From: Catellatospora sp. KI3
Lineage (GTDB): Bacteria; Actinomycetota; Actinomycetes; Mycobacteriales; Micromonosporaceae
DNA: 64,000 bases
Direction of reading: 5' to 3'
Assembly: GCF_029948125.1 (NCBI RefSeq)
Contig: NZ_JASAMB010000016.1
Span: 124,001-188,000 of the forward strand
Shown piece by piece: positions 23,001-31,699 of this stretch (positions within the stretch are counted from its first letter, which is position 1; every line of letters starts with the position of its first letter). The notes beneath the pieces are model-generated. The model was not told where the DNA came from, did not search any database, and saw only the letters and a list, made by a program, of their open reading frames with translations. Made by a program: the position numbers and the translations under genes.

Positions 23001-25309
23001 TGGCGGCTCCCTCCTCGACCTACCGGCTCCAGTTCGGACCGCACCTGAGCCTGACCGGGGCCGCGCCGGTGGCCGACTACCTGGCCGCGCTGGGCGTCGG
23101 CGCGCTCTACAGCTCGCCGCTGCTGGCCTGCGCGCCGGGCTCGACACACGGCTACGACCTGGTCGACCCGGCGCGGACCGACGCCGACCGGGGCGGCGAC
23201 GACGCCCGGCGCGACCTGGCCGACCGGCTGCGCCGGGCGGGGCTGGGCTTCGTGGTCGACGTCGTCTGCAACCACATGGGCATCGCCGACCCGCCCGCCA
23301 ACCCGTGGTGGTGGGGTGTCCTGCGGGACGGCCGCGACTCGCCGTACGCGGGGTTCTTCGACATCGACTGGGCGGCGGGGCCGCTGCTGATCCCGGTGCT
23401 GGCCGACGACGGCGACGGCGGGGCGGCCGCCCTGGCCGACCTCGCGGTCGACGGCGATGAGCTGCGCTACTACGAGCACCGGTACCCGCTGGCGCCCGGC
23501 ACCGGCGGCGGCGCCCCCGGGCAGGTGCACCAGCGCCAGCACTACCGGCTGGTGTCCTGGCGGCGCGGCATGGCCGAGCTGACGTACCGGCGCTTCTTCA
23601 ACATCGACACGCTGGCGGGGCTGCGGACCGAGGATCCGCGCGTCTTCGCCGCGGTGCACGCCGAGGTGCTGCGCTGGGTGCGCGAGGGCCAGGCCACCGG
23701 CCTGCGCATCGACCACCCCGACGGCCTGGCCGACCCCGGCGGCTACCTGCGCCGCCTGCGCGCCGCCGCGCCCGGCGCCTGGATCGTGGTGGAGAAGGTC
23801 ACCGCCGTCGGCGAGCCGCTGCCCGCCTCCTGGCCGGTCGACGGCACGACCGGCTACGACGCGCTGCGCGAGGTCTGCGGCGTCTTCGTCGACCCCGGCG
23901 GCCGCGACCTGTTCGAGGCCAGGCAGCGGGCCTCGGCCGCCGAGGTGGACGCGGCCTGCCGCCGGCAGATCGCGCTGACGCTGCTGCCGATGGAGGTGGG
24001 CCGCGTCGCCGGGCTCATCGGCGCCCTGCTGCCCGGCGAACCCGCGCCCCGGTGCCACGACGCCGCGCTGGAGCTGCTGACCGCGTTCCCGGTCTACCGC
24101 AGCTACCTGCCCGAACACCGGTGGGCGCTGGACCGGGCCGTCGCGACCGCGCGGGGCCGCCGCCCGGACCTGGCCCCGATCCTGGCGGCCGTCGCCGCGC
24201 GGATGACCGCCGAGCCGACCGGCGAGCTCGCCGTCCGGATCCAGCAGACCACCGGCCCGATCATGGCCAAGGGGGTCGAGGACACCGCCTTCTACCGGTA
24301 CCACCGCCTGGTCTCGCTCAACGAGGTCGGCGGCGACCTGGAGCGCTTCGCCGTGCCGCCGGGCGAGCTGCACGCGGCCAACACGGCCCGCCAGGCCACC
24401 TGGCCGCACACCATGACCACCCTGTCCACCCACGACACCAAGCGCTCGGAGGACGTACGGGCCCGGCTGGCGGTGCTCAGCGAGGTGCCCGGGCAGTTCC
24501 TCGCCGCGATGGACGGCTGGGAGGCGCGCTGCCCGCTCGGCTACCCGGAGCTGGCGCCGCTGGCCTGGCAGACCCTCGTCGGCGCCTGGCCGATCGAGCC
24601 CGAGCGGCTCAGCGGCTTCCTGTTCAAAGCCGCCCGCGAGGCGCGGCAGCACACCGACTGGACCGATCCCGACCCGGACCTGGAGCGCGCGGTGACGGGC
24701 TGGCCCCAGCGGCTGGCGGCGCACGCCGAGGTGGCCGCCGACGTCGCCCGGTTCGTCGACCGGATCCGGGACGCGGGCTGGTCGAACTCGCTCGGGCAGA
24801 AGCTGCTGCAGCTGGCCGGGCCGGGCGTGCCCGACGTGTACCAGGGCACCGAGCTGTGGGACTGGTCGCTGGTCGACCCGGACAACCGGCGCCCGGTGGA
24901 CTTCGCGGCCCGCCGCGAGCTGCTGGACAAGCTCGACAGCGGCTGGCGGCCCGACGTCGACGACACCGGCGCGGCGAAGCTGCTCGTGGTCGCCACCGTG
25001 CTGCGGCTGCGCCGCGACCGGCCCGAGCTGTGGCCCGGCTACGCACCCGTGTACGCCGAGGGCCCGGCCGCCGGCCACCTCGTCGGCTTCGCCCGCGGCC
25101 CGCGCCGCGACGTGGTGGCCGTGGCGACCCGGCTGCCGGTGGGGCTGTCGGCGGCGGGCGGCTGGGCGGACACCGTGCTGCCGCTGCCGTACGGCACCGG
25201 CGAATGGACCGATCTGATCAGCGGCGAACCGGTCGACACCGACCCGCCCCGGGTCGCCGAGCTGCTGCGGCGATACCCGGTGGCCCTACTGGTACGGGGG
25301 AAGCATTGA
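23000..25309 (+). CDS. treY: Maltooligosyltrehalose synthase (GH13_26, TreY)
   Basis: A 769-residue enzyme with the family hallmark STYRLQF at the N-terminus. Catalytic residues are nucleophile D238 (LRIDHPDGL), acid/base E265 (VVEKV) and D479 (STHDTKRSEDVRARL). TreY rearranges the reducing-end alpha-1,4 bond of a maltooligosaccharide into the alpha,alpha-1,1 bond of a trehalose unit. If the reducing-end unit is a thiosugar, the product would be a maltooligosyl thio-trehalose. The ATG at 23000 shares one base with the malQ stop (TGATG). The usual neighbour glgX/treX (debranching) is not present; malQ and glgA take its place. Confidence 0.96.
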   Translation: MAAPSSTYRLQFGPHLSLTGAAPVADYLAALGVGALYSSPLLACAPGSTHGYDLVDPARTDADRGGDDARRDLADRLRRAGLGFVVDVVCNHMGIADPPANPWWWGVLRDGRDSPYAGFFDIDWAAGPLLIPVLADDGDGGAAALADLAVDGDELRYYEHRYPLAPGTGGGAPGQVHQRQHYRLVSWRRGMAELTYRRFFNIDTLAGLRTEDPRVFAAVHAEVLRWVREGQATGLRIDHPDGLADPGGYLRRLRAAAPGAWIVVEKVTAVGEPLPASWPVDGTTGYDALREVCGVFVDPGGRDLFEARQRASAAEVDAACRRQIALTLLPMEVGRVAGLIGALLPGEPAPRCHDAALELLTAFPVYRSYLPEHRWALDRAVATARGRRPDLAPILAAVAARMTAEPTGELAVRIQQTTGPIMAKGVEDTAFYRYHRLVSLNEVGGDLERFAVPPGELHAANTARQATWPHTMTTLSTHDTKRSEDVRARLAVLSEVPGQFLAAMDGWEARCPLGYPELAPLAWQTLVGAWPIEPERLSGFLFKAAREARQHTDWTDPDPDLERAVTGWPQRLAAHAEVAADVARFVDRIRDAGWSNSLGQKLLQLAGPGVPDVYQGTELWDWSLVDPDNRRPVDFAARRELLDKLDSGWRPDVDDTGAAKLLVVATVLRLRRDRPELWPGYAPVYAEGPAAGHLVGFARGPRRDVVAVATRLPVGLSAAGGWADTVLPLPYGTGEWTDLISGEPVDTDPPRVAELLRRYPVALLVRGKH

Positions 25310-26517
25310 CGACGACGACCACCACCCGGCTCGCGGTGCCGGACACCCGCCGCCGACCGATGGCGGTGCTGTTCACCGGCTCGGCCGCCACCAACGTGTC
25401 CATGGTGGGCGCCAGCACGGTCAGCACCCTGCTCGGCGCGCAGCTGCTCGGTCCGGTGTGGAGCGGCATACCCAACGCGGCCGGGGTCATCGGCTCGGCG
25501 GTCGGCACGCTGACCCTGGCCGCGGTGATGGCCCGGCACGGCAGCCGGATCGCGCTGGTGGTCGGGTACGCGGTCGCGGTCGCCGGGGCGGTGGTCGCCG
25601 GGTACGCCGTCGCGGCCGACTCGGCGACCGTGCTGATGACCGGCATGCTGCTGCTCGGCATCGGCAACGGCGGCGCGCAGCTGTCGCGCTACTGCGCGGC
25701 CGACCTGTACCCGCCGGACCGCAAGGGCTTCGCGGTCGGGCTGCTCGTCTGGGGCGGCACCGTCGGTGCGCTGATCGGCCCGAACCTCATCGAGCCGCTC
25801 ACCCGGCTGGCCGGTGGGCTGGGGCTGCGGCCGTACGCGGGACCGTATCTGCTGGCACTGGTCTGCGCCGCGGTGGCGGGCCTGGCCTCGACGGCGCTGC
25901 CCGCCACCCGGACCCGCCGCGGCGGCGTGGCGGCCGGACCGGCCCCCGCCCGCGTCTGGCGCCTGCCGGTGGTGCGCGCGGCGATCGTGTCGATGGCCGG
26001 CGGCCAGGTCGCCATGGTCGGCGTGATGACCATGACGCCGCTGCAGATGGAGATGCACGGCCACGGGCTGGGCGCGGTCGGCGCGGTGCTGAGCGCGCAC
26101 CTGCTGGGCATGTTCGCGCTCGCGCCGCTGTCCGGGCACCTCGCCGACCGGTTCGGCGCCCGGACCACGATCGTGCTGGGCATCGGGGTGATCCTGGCCT
26201 CGGCCGCGGCCGCGCTGTGGCCCGCGACGGCCGCGCTCTACGTGGCCCTGTTCCTGCTCGGGTACGGCTGGAACCTGACCTTCGTCGGCGGCAGCAGCCT
26301 GCTCACCCAGGCGCTCACCCCCGACGAGCGCCTGCACGTCCAGGGCGGCGTCGACGCGATCGTGTGGACCGCCTCGGCCGTGTCCAGCATCGGCGCCGGC
26401 ATGCTGCTCGGCGTGGTCGGCTACCCGGCCGTGGTCGCCTGCTCGGCGGCGGTGGTGCTGCTCCCGCTGCTGTTCCTGTTCGGCCACCGGGCCAGCGCCC
26501 CGGCGGCGGGCCGATGA
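25306..26517 (+). CDS. MFS transporter within the thiosugar/trehalose operon
   Basis: A 403-residue major facilitator protein with 12 predicted membrane segments and two halves joined by a loop near residue 200 (PATRTRRGGVAAGPAPARVW). The second half contains the repeat signature GHLADRFGARTTI. It belongs to the drug/sugar exporter groups, with substrate not deducible by sequence. Trehalose operons do not normally include such an exporter, so its position between treY and treZ suggests that the final product is secreted. Start is TTG 25306 in a TTGA overlap with treY, after a GGGGGAAG ribosome site. Confidence 0.9.
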   Translation: MTTTTTTRLAVPDTRRRPMAVLFTGSAATNVSMVGASTVSTLLGAQLLGPVWSGIPNAAGVIGSAVGTLTLAAVMARHGSRIALVVGYAVAVAGAVVAGYAVAADSATVLMTGMLLLGIGNGGAQLSRYCAADLYPPDRKGFAVGLLVWGGTVGALIGPNLIEPLTRLAGGLGLRPYAGPYLLALVCAAVAGLASTALPATRTRRGGVAAGPAPARVWRLPVVRAAIVSMAGGQVAMVGVMTMTPLQMEMHGHGLGAVGAVLSAHLLGMFALAPLSGHLADRFGARTTIVLGIGVILASAAAALWPATAALYVALFLLGYGWNLTFVGGSSLLTQALTPDERLHVQGGVDAIVWTASAVSSIGAGMLLGVVGYPAVVACSAAVVLLPLLFLFGHRASAPAAGR

Positions 26518-28301
26518 CCAGCGCACCGGAAAGGCCGGGGACGGAGGACACGGTGACGGCGCGGACGTACAGGTTCTCGGTATGGGCACCGCTGCCCGCC
26601 CGCGTGGCCGTCCGGGTCGCCGGGCAGGACCACGCCATGGCCGCCGGCGCCGACGGCTGGTGGCACGCCGACGTGCCGGACGTGCCCGCCGACGCGGACT
26701 ACGCGTTTCTGCTCGACGACGACCCCACCCCGCTGCCCGATCCCCGCTCGGCCTGGCAGCCCGACGGCGTGCACGGCCCGACCCGCCGCTACGACCACGG
26801 CGCCCACCGGTGGCAGGACGCGCACTGGCACGGGCGGCCGCTGGCCGGCGGCGTCGTCTACCAGCTGCACGTGGGCACCTTCACCGAGCAGGGCACCTTC
26901 GACGCCGCGGCCGAGCGCCTGGACCACCTGGTGCGGCTGGGCGTCGACTTCGTGCAGCTGCTGCCGGTCAACGCGTTCGAGGGCGAGGCCGGCTGGGGCT
27001 ACGACGGCGTGCTCTGGTTCGCCGTGCACCAGCCGTACGGCGGCCCCGACGCGATGAAGCGCTTCGTCGACGCCTGCCACCGGCACGGCCTCGGGGTGCT
27101 GCTCGACGTGGTGCACAACCACCTCGGCCCGGCGGGCGCCTACCTGCCCAGGTTCGGGCCCTACTTCGCCGACCAGACCAAGTGGGGACCGGCGCTGAAC
27201 CTCGACGGCCCCGGCTCCGACGAGGTCCGCCGGTACGTGCTGGACAACGCGCTGGCCTGGCTGCGCGACTTCCACCTCGACGGGCTGCGCCTGGACGCCG
27301 TGCACGCGCTGCGCGACGGCCGGGCCGTGCACCTGCTGGAGGAGCTGTCGGTCGCCGTCGACGCGCTGTCGGCGCACCTCGGCCGCCCGCTGGCGTTGCT
27401 GGCCGAGTCCGACCAGAACGACCCGCGCCTGGTCACCGCGCGCGAGGCGGGCGGGTTCGGGCTGACCGCGCTGTGGAACGACGACGTGCACCACAGCCTG
27501 CACGCCGCGCTGACCGGCGAGCGGCACGGCTACTACGCCGACTACGGCCCGCTGCGGGACCTGGCCGACGCGCTGCGACAGGTGTTCCTGTTCACCGGGC
27601 GGCACTCGACGTTCCGCGGGCGCGGCTACGGGCGGCCGGTGGACACGGCCCGCATCCCGGCCAGCCGGTTCCTGGTCTACGTGCAGTCGCACGACCAGGT
27701 CGGCAACCGGGCCGAGGGGGACCGGATCGGGGCGGCGCTGTCGCCGGGGCTGCTCGGGTGCGCGGCGGCGATCGTGCTCTGCTCGCCGTACACGCCGATG
27801 ATCTTCATGGGGGAGGAGTGGGGCAGCCGGGGGCCGTGGGAGTTCTTCGTCTCGTTCCACGACGAGGGGCTGCGCGCCGCGGTCCGCCAGGGGCGGCGGC
27901 GTGAGCTGGGCGCGACCTGGGGGCTGGAGGTCTCGTCGGACCCGGGCGACCCCAAGACGTTCCTGGCGTCGAAGCTGCGCTGGTCGGAGCTGGCCGAGCC
28001 GGAGCACCAGCGGATCGCGGAGCTGTACCGCGACCTCATCGCGCTGCGCCGCGCCCGCCCCGAACTGACCGACCCCAGGCTGGACCGGGTGGGCGTGGAC
28101 GTCGACGAGGCGCGGCGGTGGCTGGTGGTGCGGCGGGGTGCGGTGAGCCTGGTGTGCAACCTCGCCGCCGAGCCGCAGCGGGTGCCGCTGGACGCGCCCC
28201 CGCGCGAGCTGCTGCTGTCCTCCGGGCCGGCGGACTGGCACGGCAGTGGGCTGGAGTTGGCGGCCGAGTCCTTCGCGGTGGTGGTGACCGGGGTCGCGTG
28301 A
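26514..28301 (+). CDS. treZ: Maltooligosyltrehalose trehalohydrolase (GH13_10, TreZ)
   Basis: A 595-residue enzyme: an N-terminal beta-sandwich (FSVWAPLPARVAVRV), then the GH13 barrel with VVYQLHVGTFTEQGTF, the nucleophile D261 (LRLDAVHAL), acid/base E298 (LLAESDQND) and D394 (QSHDQVGNRAEGDRI), then a C-terminal sandwich. TreZ cuts the alpha-1,4 bond next to the trehalose unit and frees the disaccharide. It closes the operon and would release trehalose or its sulfur analogue. ATG 26514 overlaps the MFS stop by four bases; a GTG at 26553 behind GGAGGA is an alternative start that would trim 13 non-conserved residues. Confidence 0.96.
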   Translation: MTSAPERPGTEDTVTARTYRFSVWAPLPARVAVRVAGQDHAMAAGADGWWHADVPDVPADADYAFLLDDDPTPLPDPRSAWQPDGVHGPTRRYDHGAHRWQDAHWHGRPLAGGVVYQLHVGTFTEQGTFDAAAERLDHLVRLGVDFVQLLPVNAFEGEAGWGYDGVLWFAVHQPYGGPDAMKRFVDACHRHGLGVLLDVVHNHLGPAGAYLPRFGPYFADQTKWGPALNLDGPGSDEVRRYVLDNALAWLRDFHLDGLRLDAVHALRDGRAVHLLEELSVAVDALSAHLGRPLALLAESDQNDPRLVTAREAGGFGLTALWNDDVHHSLHAALTGERHGYYADYGPLRDLADALRQVFLFTGRHSTFRGRGYGRPVDTARIPASRFLVYVQSHDQVGNRAEGDRIGAALSPGLLGCAAAIVLCSPYTPMIFMGEEWGSRGPWEFFVSFHDEGLRAAVRQGRRRELGATWGLEVSSDPGDPKTFLASKLRWSELAEPEHQRIAELYRDLIALRRARPELTDPRLDRVGVDVDEARRWLVVRRGAVSLVCNLAAEPQRVPLDAPPRELLLSSGPADWHGSGLELAAESFAVVVTGVA

Positions 28302-28338
28302 CCGCCTGGCGGTCGGACCGGCGTGCGATGCTGGGTGG

Positions 28339-28752
28339 ATGAACCGGGACGATCTCGTCCGGCTGCGCCGGGCCCGCGACCGGATGGACCGCGACTTCGC
28401 CCAGCCGCTGGACGTGCCCGCGCTGGCCCGCGAGGCGCTGATGTCGGCGGGCCACTTCTCCCGCAGCTTCCGGGCCGCCTTCGGCGAGACGCCGTACAGC
28501 CACCTGATGACCAGGCGGATCGAGCGGGCCAAGGCGCTGCTGCGCCGGGGCGACCTGAGCGTCACCGACGTGTGCTTCGCCGTCGGCTGCACCTCGCTCG
28601 GCTCGTTCAGCTCCCGCTTCACCGAACTGGTCGGCGAGTCGCCGAGCGCGTACCGGGCGCGCGAGCATGACACCGGGTCGGCGATCCCGGCCTGCGTGGC
28701 CAAGATGATGACCCGGCCGGTACGCGGCGGGCAGGCTCCCGCCGGGTCCTGA
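28339..28752 (+). CDS. Short AraC-family DNA-binding regulator
   Basis: A 137-residue protein consisting almost only of the AraC/XylS double helix-turn-helix domain (VPALAREALMSAGHFSRSFRAAFGETPYSHLMTRRIERAK, given here in part; second motif VTDVCFAVGCTSLGSFSSRF). There is no ligand-binding domain. Such short AraC proteins are commonly paired with a VOC/glyoxalase gene, as here. It starts 37 bases after treZ; the gap is large compared with the overlapping operon before it, so it is probably a separate unit. Confidence 0.9.
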   Translation: MNRDDLVRLRRARDRMDRDFAQPLDVPALAREALMSAGHFSRSFRAAFGETPYSHLMTRRIERAKALLRRGDLSVTDVCFAVGCTSLGSFSSRFTELVGESPSAYRAREHDTGSAIPACVAKMMTRPVRGGQAPAGS

Positions 28753-28757
28753 CGCCG

Positions 28758-28763
28758 TATGGT
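28758..28763 (+). promoter_or_regulatory. Probable -10 box (TATGGT) of the VOC gene
   Basis: TATGGT fits TANNNT and lies seven bases before the GTG at 28771, which supports that codon, not the ATG at 28759, as the start. Confidence 0.35.
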
Positions 28764-28770
28764 GAGCTGC

Positions 28771-29181
28771 GTGGACATCAGGGTTTCGCACTGCTTCATC
28801 ACCGTGGACGACCATGAGCGGGCGCTCGGCTTCTACCGTGACGCGCTCGGGCTCGAAGTCCGCAACGACGTCAGCTTCGAGGGCATGCGCTGGGTGACGC
28901 TGGTGCCGCCGAGCCAGCCGGAACTCCAGATCACGCTGGAGACGGTCGGCGCCGGACCGGGCGCGTCGCCCGACGACCGGCGGCGGATGTCGGAGCTGCT
29001 CGCCAAGGGTCTGCTGCGGGGGCTCATCTTCGCCACCGACGACGTCGACGCCGCCTTCGACCGCATCCAGGCCACCGGCGCCGAAGTCCTCCAGGAGCCG
29101 ATGGACCAGCCCTACGGCGTACGCGACTGCGCCTTCCGCGACCCCGCCGGCAACATGGTCCGACTCAACCAGACCAAGTAA
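28771..29181 (+). CDS. VOC-family protein (glyoxalase/bleomycin-resistance fold)
   Basis: A 136-residue vicinal-oxygen-chelate protein with the paired beta-alpha-beta-beta-beta units: ISxCFITVDDHERALGFYRDALGLEV pattern at the start and GLIFATDDVDAAFDRIQATGAEV, then RDCAFRDPAGNMVRLNQ at the end. Such proteins bind metals or ligands and include glyoxalases and drug-binding resistance proteins; the exact role is open. The start is taken as GTG 28771. It probably forms a functional pair with the AraC regulator just upstream. Confidence 0.88.
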   Translation: MDIRVSHCFITVDDHERALGFYRDALGLEVRNDVSFEGMRWVTLVPPSQPELQITLETVGAGPGASPDDRRRMSELLAKGLLRGLIFATDDVDAAFDRIQATGAEVLQEPMDQPYGVRDCAFRDPAGNMVRLNQTK

Positions 29182-29206
29182 CCACCCCGCACCCAGGATC
29201 GGGCGT

Positions 29207-29266
29207 GCAGTTTCGGGGAAAGTGCGCGAATCTCGACGACGATTCCTGCACTTTCCCCGAAACTGC
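29207..29266. repeat. Long hairpin repeat, first copy (GCAGTTTCGGGGAAA family)
   Basis: A perfect 19-bp inverted repeat (29207-29225 with 29248-29266, GCAGTTTCGGGGAAAGTGC) surrounds an inner GAATC/GATTC pair. It lies between the convergent VOC and subtilase genes and could act as a bidirectional terminator. A near-identical structure occurs at 54644-54703, so it is a dispersed intergenic repeat, not just a local terminator. Confidence 0.8.
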
Positions 29267-29272
29267 CGCAAC

Positions 29273-30634
29273 CTACGCGCCGCTGACGGTGCGGAAGTCG
29301 GCGCAGTAGGCGGGCCAGGCGGGGCGGTCCTCGTCCTTCCAGGGCAGGACGCCCGTGGTGGCGGCGCTGAGGACGTCGGCGTGGGTGACGTAGGCCAGGG
29401 GCGGCCGGTCCGCCGTCGGGGCGCAGCGGATCCGGCCGGTACGCAGCAGGTACACCGCCTCGTACGCGCTCAGGCGCGGTGCCGCGAACGAGGTGCCGTG
29501 GCTGCCGGGCAGCAGCGCGGACGGCCCCTCGCCGTCGAGCCTCACCTCACCGGAGTTCGAGTACGGCATGATCCCGCCGGCCGGGTTCGCCGCGCTGACG
29601 CTGACCACGCCGTCCCACAGGGCCGGGGCGAACGGGAACCGGAACGACGCCCGGCGCTCCTTGCCGCACCGGATTCCGTTGCCCGCCGCGCCGACCGCGA
29701 CCACCGCCTGCGCGTCCTTCGACTGGCCGACCGAGTTCTGGAACCGGGCCCAGGCCGCGTCCTCGACCAGGCGACGGCCGATCGGGCTCTCGCCGAGCTT
29801 CTGGCCCCGCTCGACCGCCCGGTAGACGCCGTCGACCAGGCAGCCGCGCAGCGGCCCGAGCCGCGGCTCGGTCAGCACCGCCTTGTCCACGTCCGACGTC
29901 CGGCGGCTCAGCGCCGCCAGGTCGAGGCCGTCGGCCGGGATGCCCAGCGCGTCCGACAGCCCGGCGAGCAGCTCCGGATCGGCCGCGGCCAGCTCCAGGT
30001 ACGACTCCAGCAGCGCCCGCTGGTCCGTTCCGGTCAGCAGCGCCAGCGGGTCGCAGGGCAGCACCACGAAGCTGAGGTTCAGCACGAAGCGGTGGAAGCC
30101 GTCCTCGGCCAGCTTGCCCAGCATGTCCTGCAGGCCGCCGACGACGTCGGCGGTGGTGTGACCGGGGGCGTCCACGGCGACCAGCCGGATCCGGTAGTCC
30201 CGCCCGCCCTCGGGCAGCTTCCACTCGGCGCTCGTCTCGACCGTGCGCGGCGACCCCTTGGGCAGGGCCGGGGCCGGTTCGGTCGTGGTGACCGGAGCGG
30301 TGCTCACCGAGGCGTCGAGGGAGTCGCGCAGCGTACGGTAGACCAGCTCGCCATGGGTGACGGCGGTCAGCGGCAGGTCGTCGCCGGCGCCGCCGGAGCC
30401 GACCACGTTCGCGCCCACGGCGCAGTTTTCGGCGGGTCCGCCCGGCGGCGACGTCGCCGGGCCGGTCAGCTGGAAGTCGTCCACCACCAGCACCGCCACG
30501 TCGGCCGGGCTGCGCTCGGCGGGCTTGGGGCCCGGTGAGGTCCGGTCGGCGGGGGTGCCGCTGGGGGTGCAGGCGGTCAGGCCCAGCGCGAGCAGTGCCG
30601 CCAGGGCCGCGGTACGGGATCTGCGCTTGTGCAT
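29273..30634 (-). CDS. Lipoprotein subtilase (S8-family serine protease-like)
   Basis: A 453-residue exported protein with a lipobox (LALGLTAC, Cys22), so it should be anchored to the outer face of the membrane. The S8 catalytic elements can be found in order: Asp in VLVVDDFQL, His in VTHGELVYRT, the oxyanion Asn in AAGNG and Ser in HGTSFAAPRLSAYEA. The spacing between His and Asn is long, with a 130-residue insert not seen in simple subtilisins. Activity is likely but substrate unknown. The gene begins 34 bases before the stop of the small SARP regulator upstream on the same strand and may be cotranscribed with it. Confidence 0.82.
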   Translation of the reverse strand: MHKRRSRTAALAALLALGLTACTPSGTPADRTSPGPKPAERSPADVAVLVVDDFQLTGPATSPPGGPAENCAVGANVVGSGGAGDDLPLTAVTHGELVYRTLRDSLDASVSTAPVTTTEPAPALPKGSPRTVETSAEWKLPEGGRDYRIRLVAVDAPGHTTADVVGGLQDMLGKLAEDGFHRFVLNLSFVVLPCDPLALLTGTDQRALLESYLELAAADPELLAGLSDALGIPADGLDLAALSRRTSDVDKAVLTEPRLGPLRGCLVDGVYRAVERGQKLGESPIGRRLVEDAAWARFQNSVGQSKDAQAVVAVGAAGNGIRCGKERRASFRFPFAPALWDGVVSVSAANPAGGIMPYSNSGEVRLDGEGPSALLPGSHGTSFAAPRLSAYEAVYLLRTGRIRCAPTADRPPLAYVTHADVLSAATTGVLPWKDEDRPAWPAYCADFRTVSGA

Positions 30635-30668
30635 GTGTGTCCTCCGTGATGGGTGGCGGGCGCCGGGG

Positions 30669-31397
30669 TCACCGGTTGGCCCGGACGTGCAGTTCCGCGC
30701 GCCAGGCGGCGACCTGCTGCTGGAGCGCGGTGTCCTCCGGCTGGGCGGCCTGGAGGCGGTCGAGGGCGTGCAGGGCGTCGCGGGTGCGGCCGAGGGCCGG
30801 GCTGACCGAGACGAGGTCGCGGCAGGCGCGTTCGCGCAGCGCGGCCAGGTGCTGCGCGCCGGCGCGTACGAAGTCCTGGTCGTGCAGGCCGAGCAGCGGC
30901 CGCTCCCGCCACAGGCCCAGGGCCTGGATCAGCAGGTCCACCGCGACGTTGTCCCAGCCCGCCCCGGCGCGCCAGACGAGGTCCTCGAACCGGTGGATGT
31001 CCACCTGGTTCGGGTCCAGGATCAGGCGGTAGCCGGTCGTGGCGGCGCGCTCGGTGAACAGCACCTCCTGCGGCGCCCGCCCGCCCGCGGCCAGGCACAT
31101 CCGGATCATGTGGATCCGCTTGTGCACCGCGACCCGGTGCTCGCGGCGCATGATGCGGACGGGGTCGGGCCAGCAGTCGCGGTAGAGGGTGTCGGCGTGC
31201 ACCAGCCCGCCACGGGCCAGCACCAGCCGGGCCAGCACGGTGGTGGCCAGCGGCGGCAGCGGCGAGGCGGCCCCGTCGACCTCGGTGCGGAACCGGCCGA
31301 AGGCGTGCAGCCGCACCGCGACCGGCTGCGGCGCCCGCCGCGCCTCGGCGGGCTTGGCGGCGGGCACCGGTCGGCCGAGGTGGTTGTCTGAGTACAT
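30669..31397 (-). CDS. Small SARP-type regulator with BTAD domain
   Basis: A 242-residue regulator of the SARP/AfsR type without any ATPase domain. The N-terminal winged helix covers about residues 25-115 (VRLHAFGRFRTEVDG, TTVLARLVLARGGLVHADTLYRDCWP), and the C-terminal part is the bacterial transcriptional activation domain (VDIHRFEDLVWRAG, ALHALDRLQAAQPEDTALQQQV). SARPs bind direct heptamer repeats spaced 11 bases apart, and exactly such repeats occur 76-113 bases upstream (31473-31510). The ATG at 31397 has a GGAGG ribosome site. It diverges from an NB-ARC/TPR gene. Confidence 0.85.
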   Translation of the reverse strand: MYSDNHLGRPVPAAKPAEARRAPQPVAVRLHAFGRFRTEVDGAASPLPPLATTVLARLVLARGGLVHADTLYRDCWPDPVRIMRREHRVAVHKRIHMIRMCLAAGGRAPQEVLFTERAATTGYRLILDPNQVDIHRFEDLVWRAGAGWDNVAVDLLIQALGLWRERPLLGLHDQDFVRAGAQHLAALRERACRDLVSVSPALGRTRDALHALDRLQAAQPEDTALQQQVAAWRAELHVRANR

Positions 31398-31699
31398 CTG
31401 GGGCCTCCCTGGCATCGCTTTCGATGCCAGGGTCGCGGCCCGCCCGCGCCGTCGCCAGGTCCGGCGGCCACTTGCCGAGAGTCTGCCGACGGTGCCGACA
31501 GATTGCCAACGGATCGCCCGTCCCGGTGCCAGATTGGCGATTGACAGCGCCCGCTGCGTGACTGTCCGGGCGGGTACTGTCTGGTTCGCGTCCAATGTGC
31601 TGTCCGCTATCGATGGTCGCGTTGACCGGGCAGCTGAATGGGGTCATCGTCGTAATCCGACAGATTCTAGGGCCGCGCGGAGCATCGACGGGGGCGAAG
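31398..31699. other. Divergent intergenic region between SARP and NB-ARC genes
   Basis: These 302 bases contain no convincing gene. The only clear structure is the pair of SARP-type heptamer repeats at 31473-31510. The right part (31520-31690) is less GC-rich than the genes around it and probably holds the promoter of the NB-ARC gene. Confidence 0.6.
31473..31510 (+). promoter_or_regulatory. SARP-type direct heptamer repeats, two 11-base-spaced pairs
   Basis: TGCCGAG (31473), TGCCGAC (31484), TGCCGAC (31493) and TGCCAAC (31504) form two pairs, each with an 11-base period. That period is the known signature of SARP binding sites, where one protein contacts each helical turn. The natural candidate is the SARP encoded at 30669-31397, controlling itself, the divergent NB-ARC gene or both. 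Confidence 0.6.

Noticed and set aside
28300-28314. Terminator after treZ
   Set aside because: The palindrome GACCGCC-T-GGCGGTC has almost no loop and overlaps the stop codon, so it is a poor terminator candidate.
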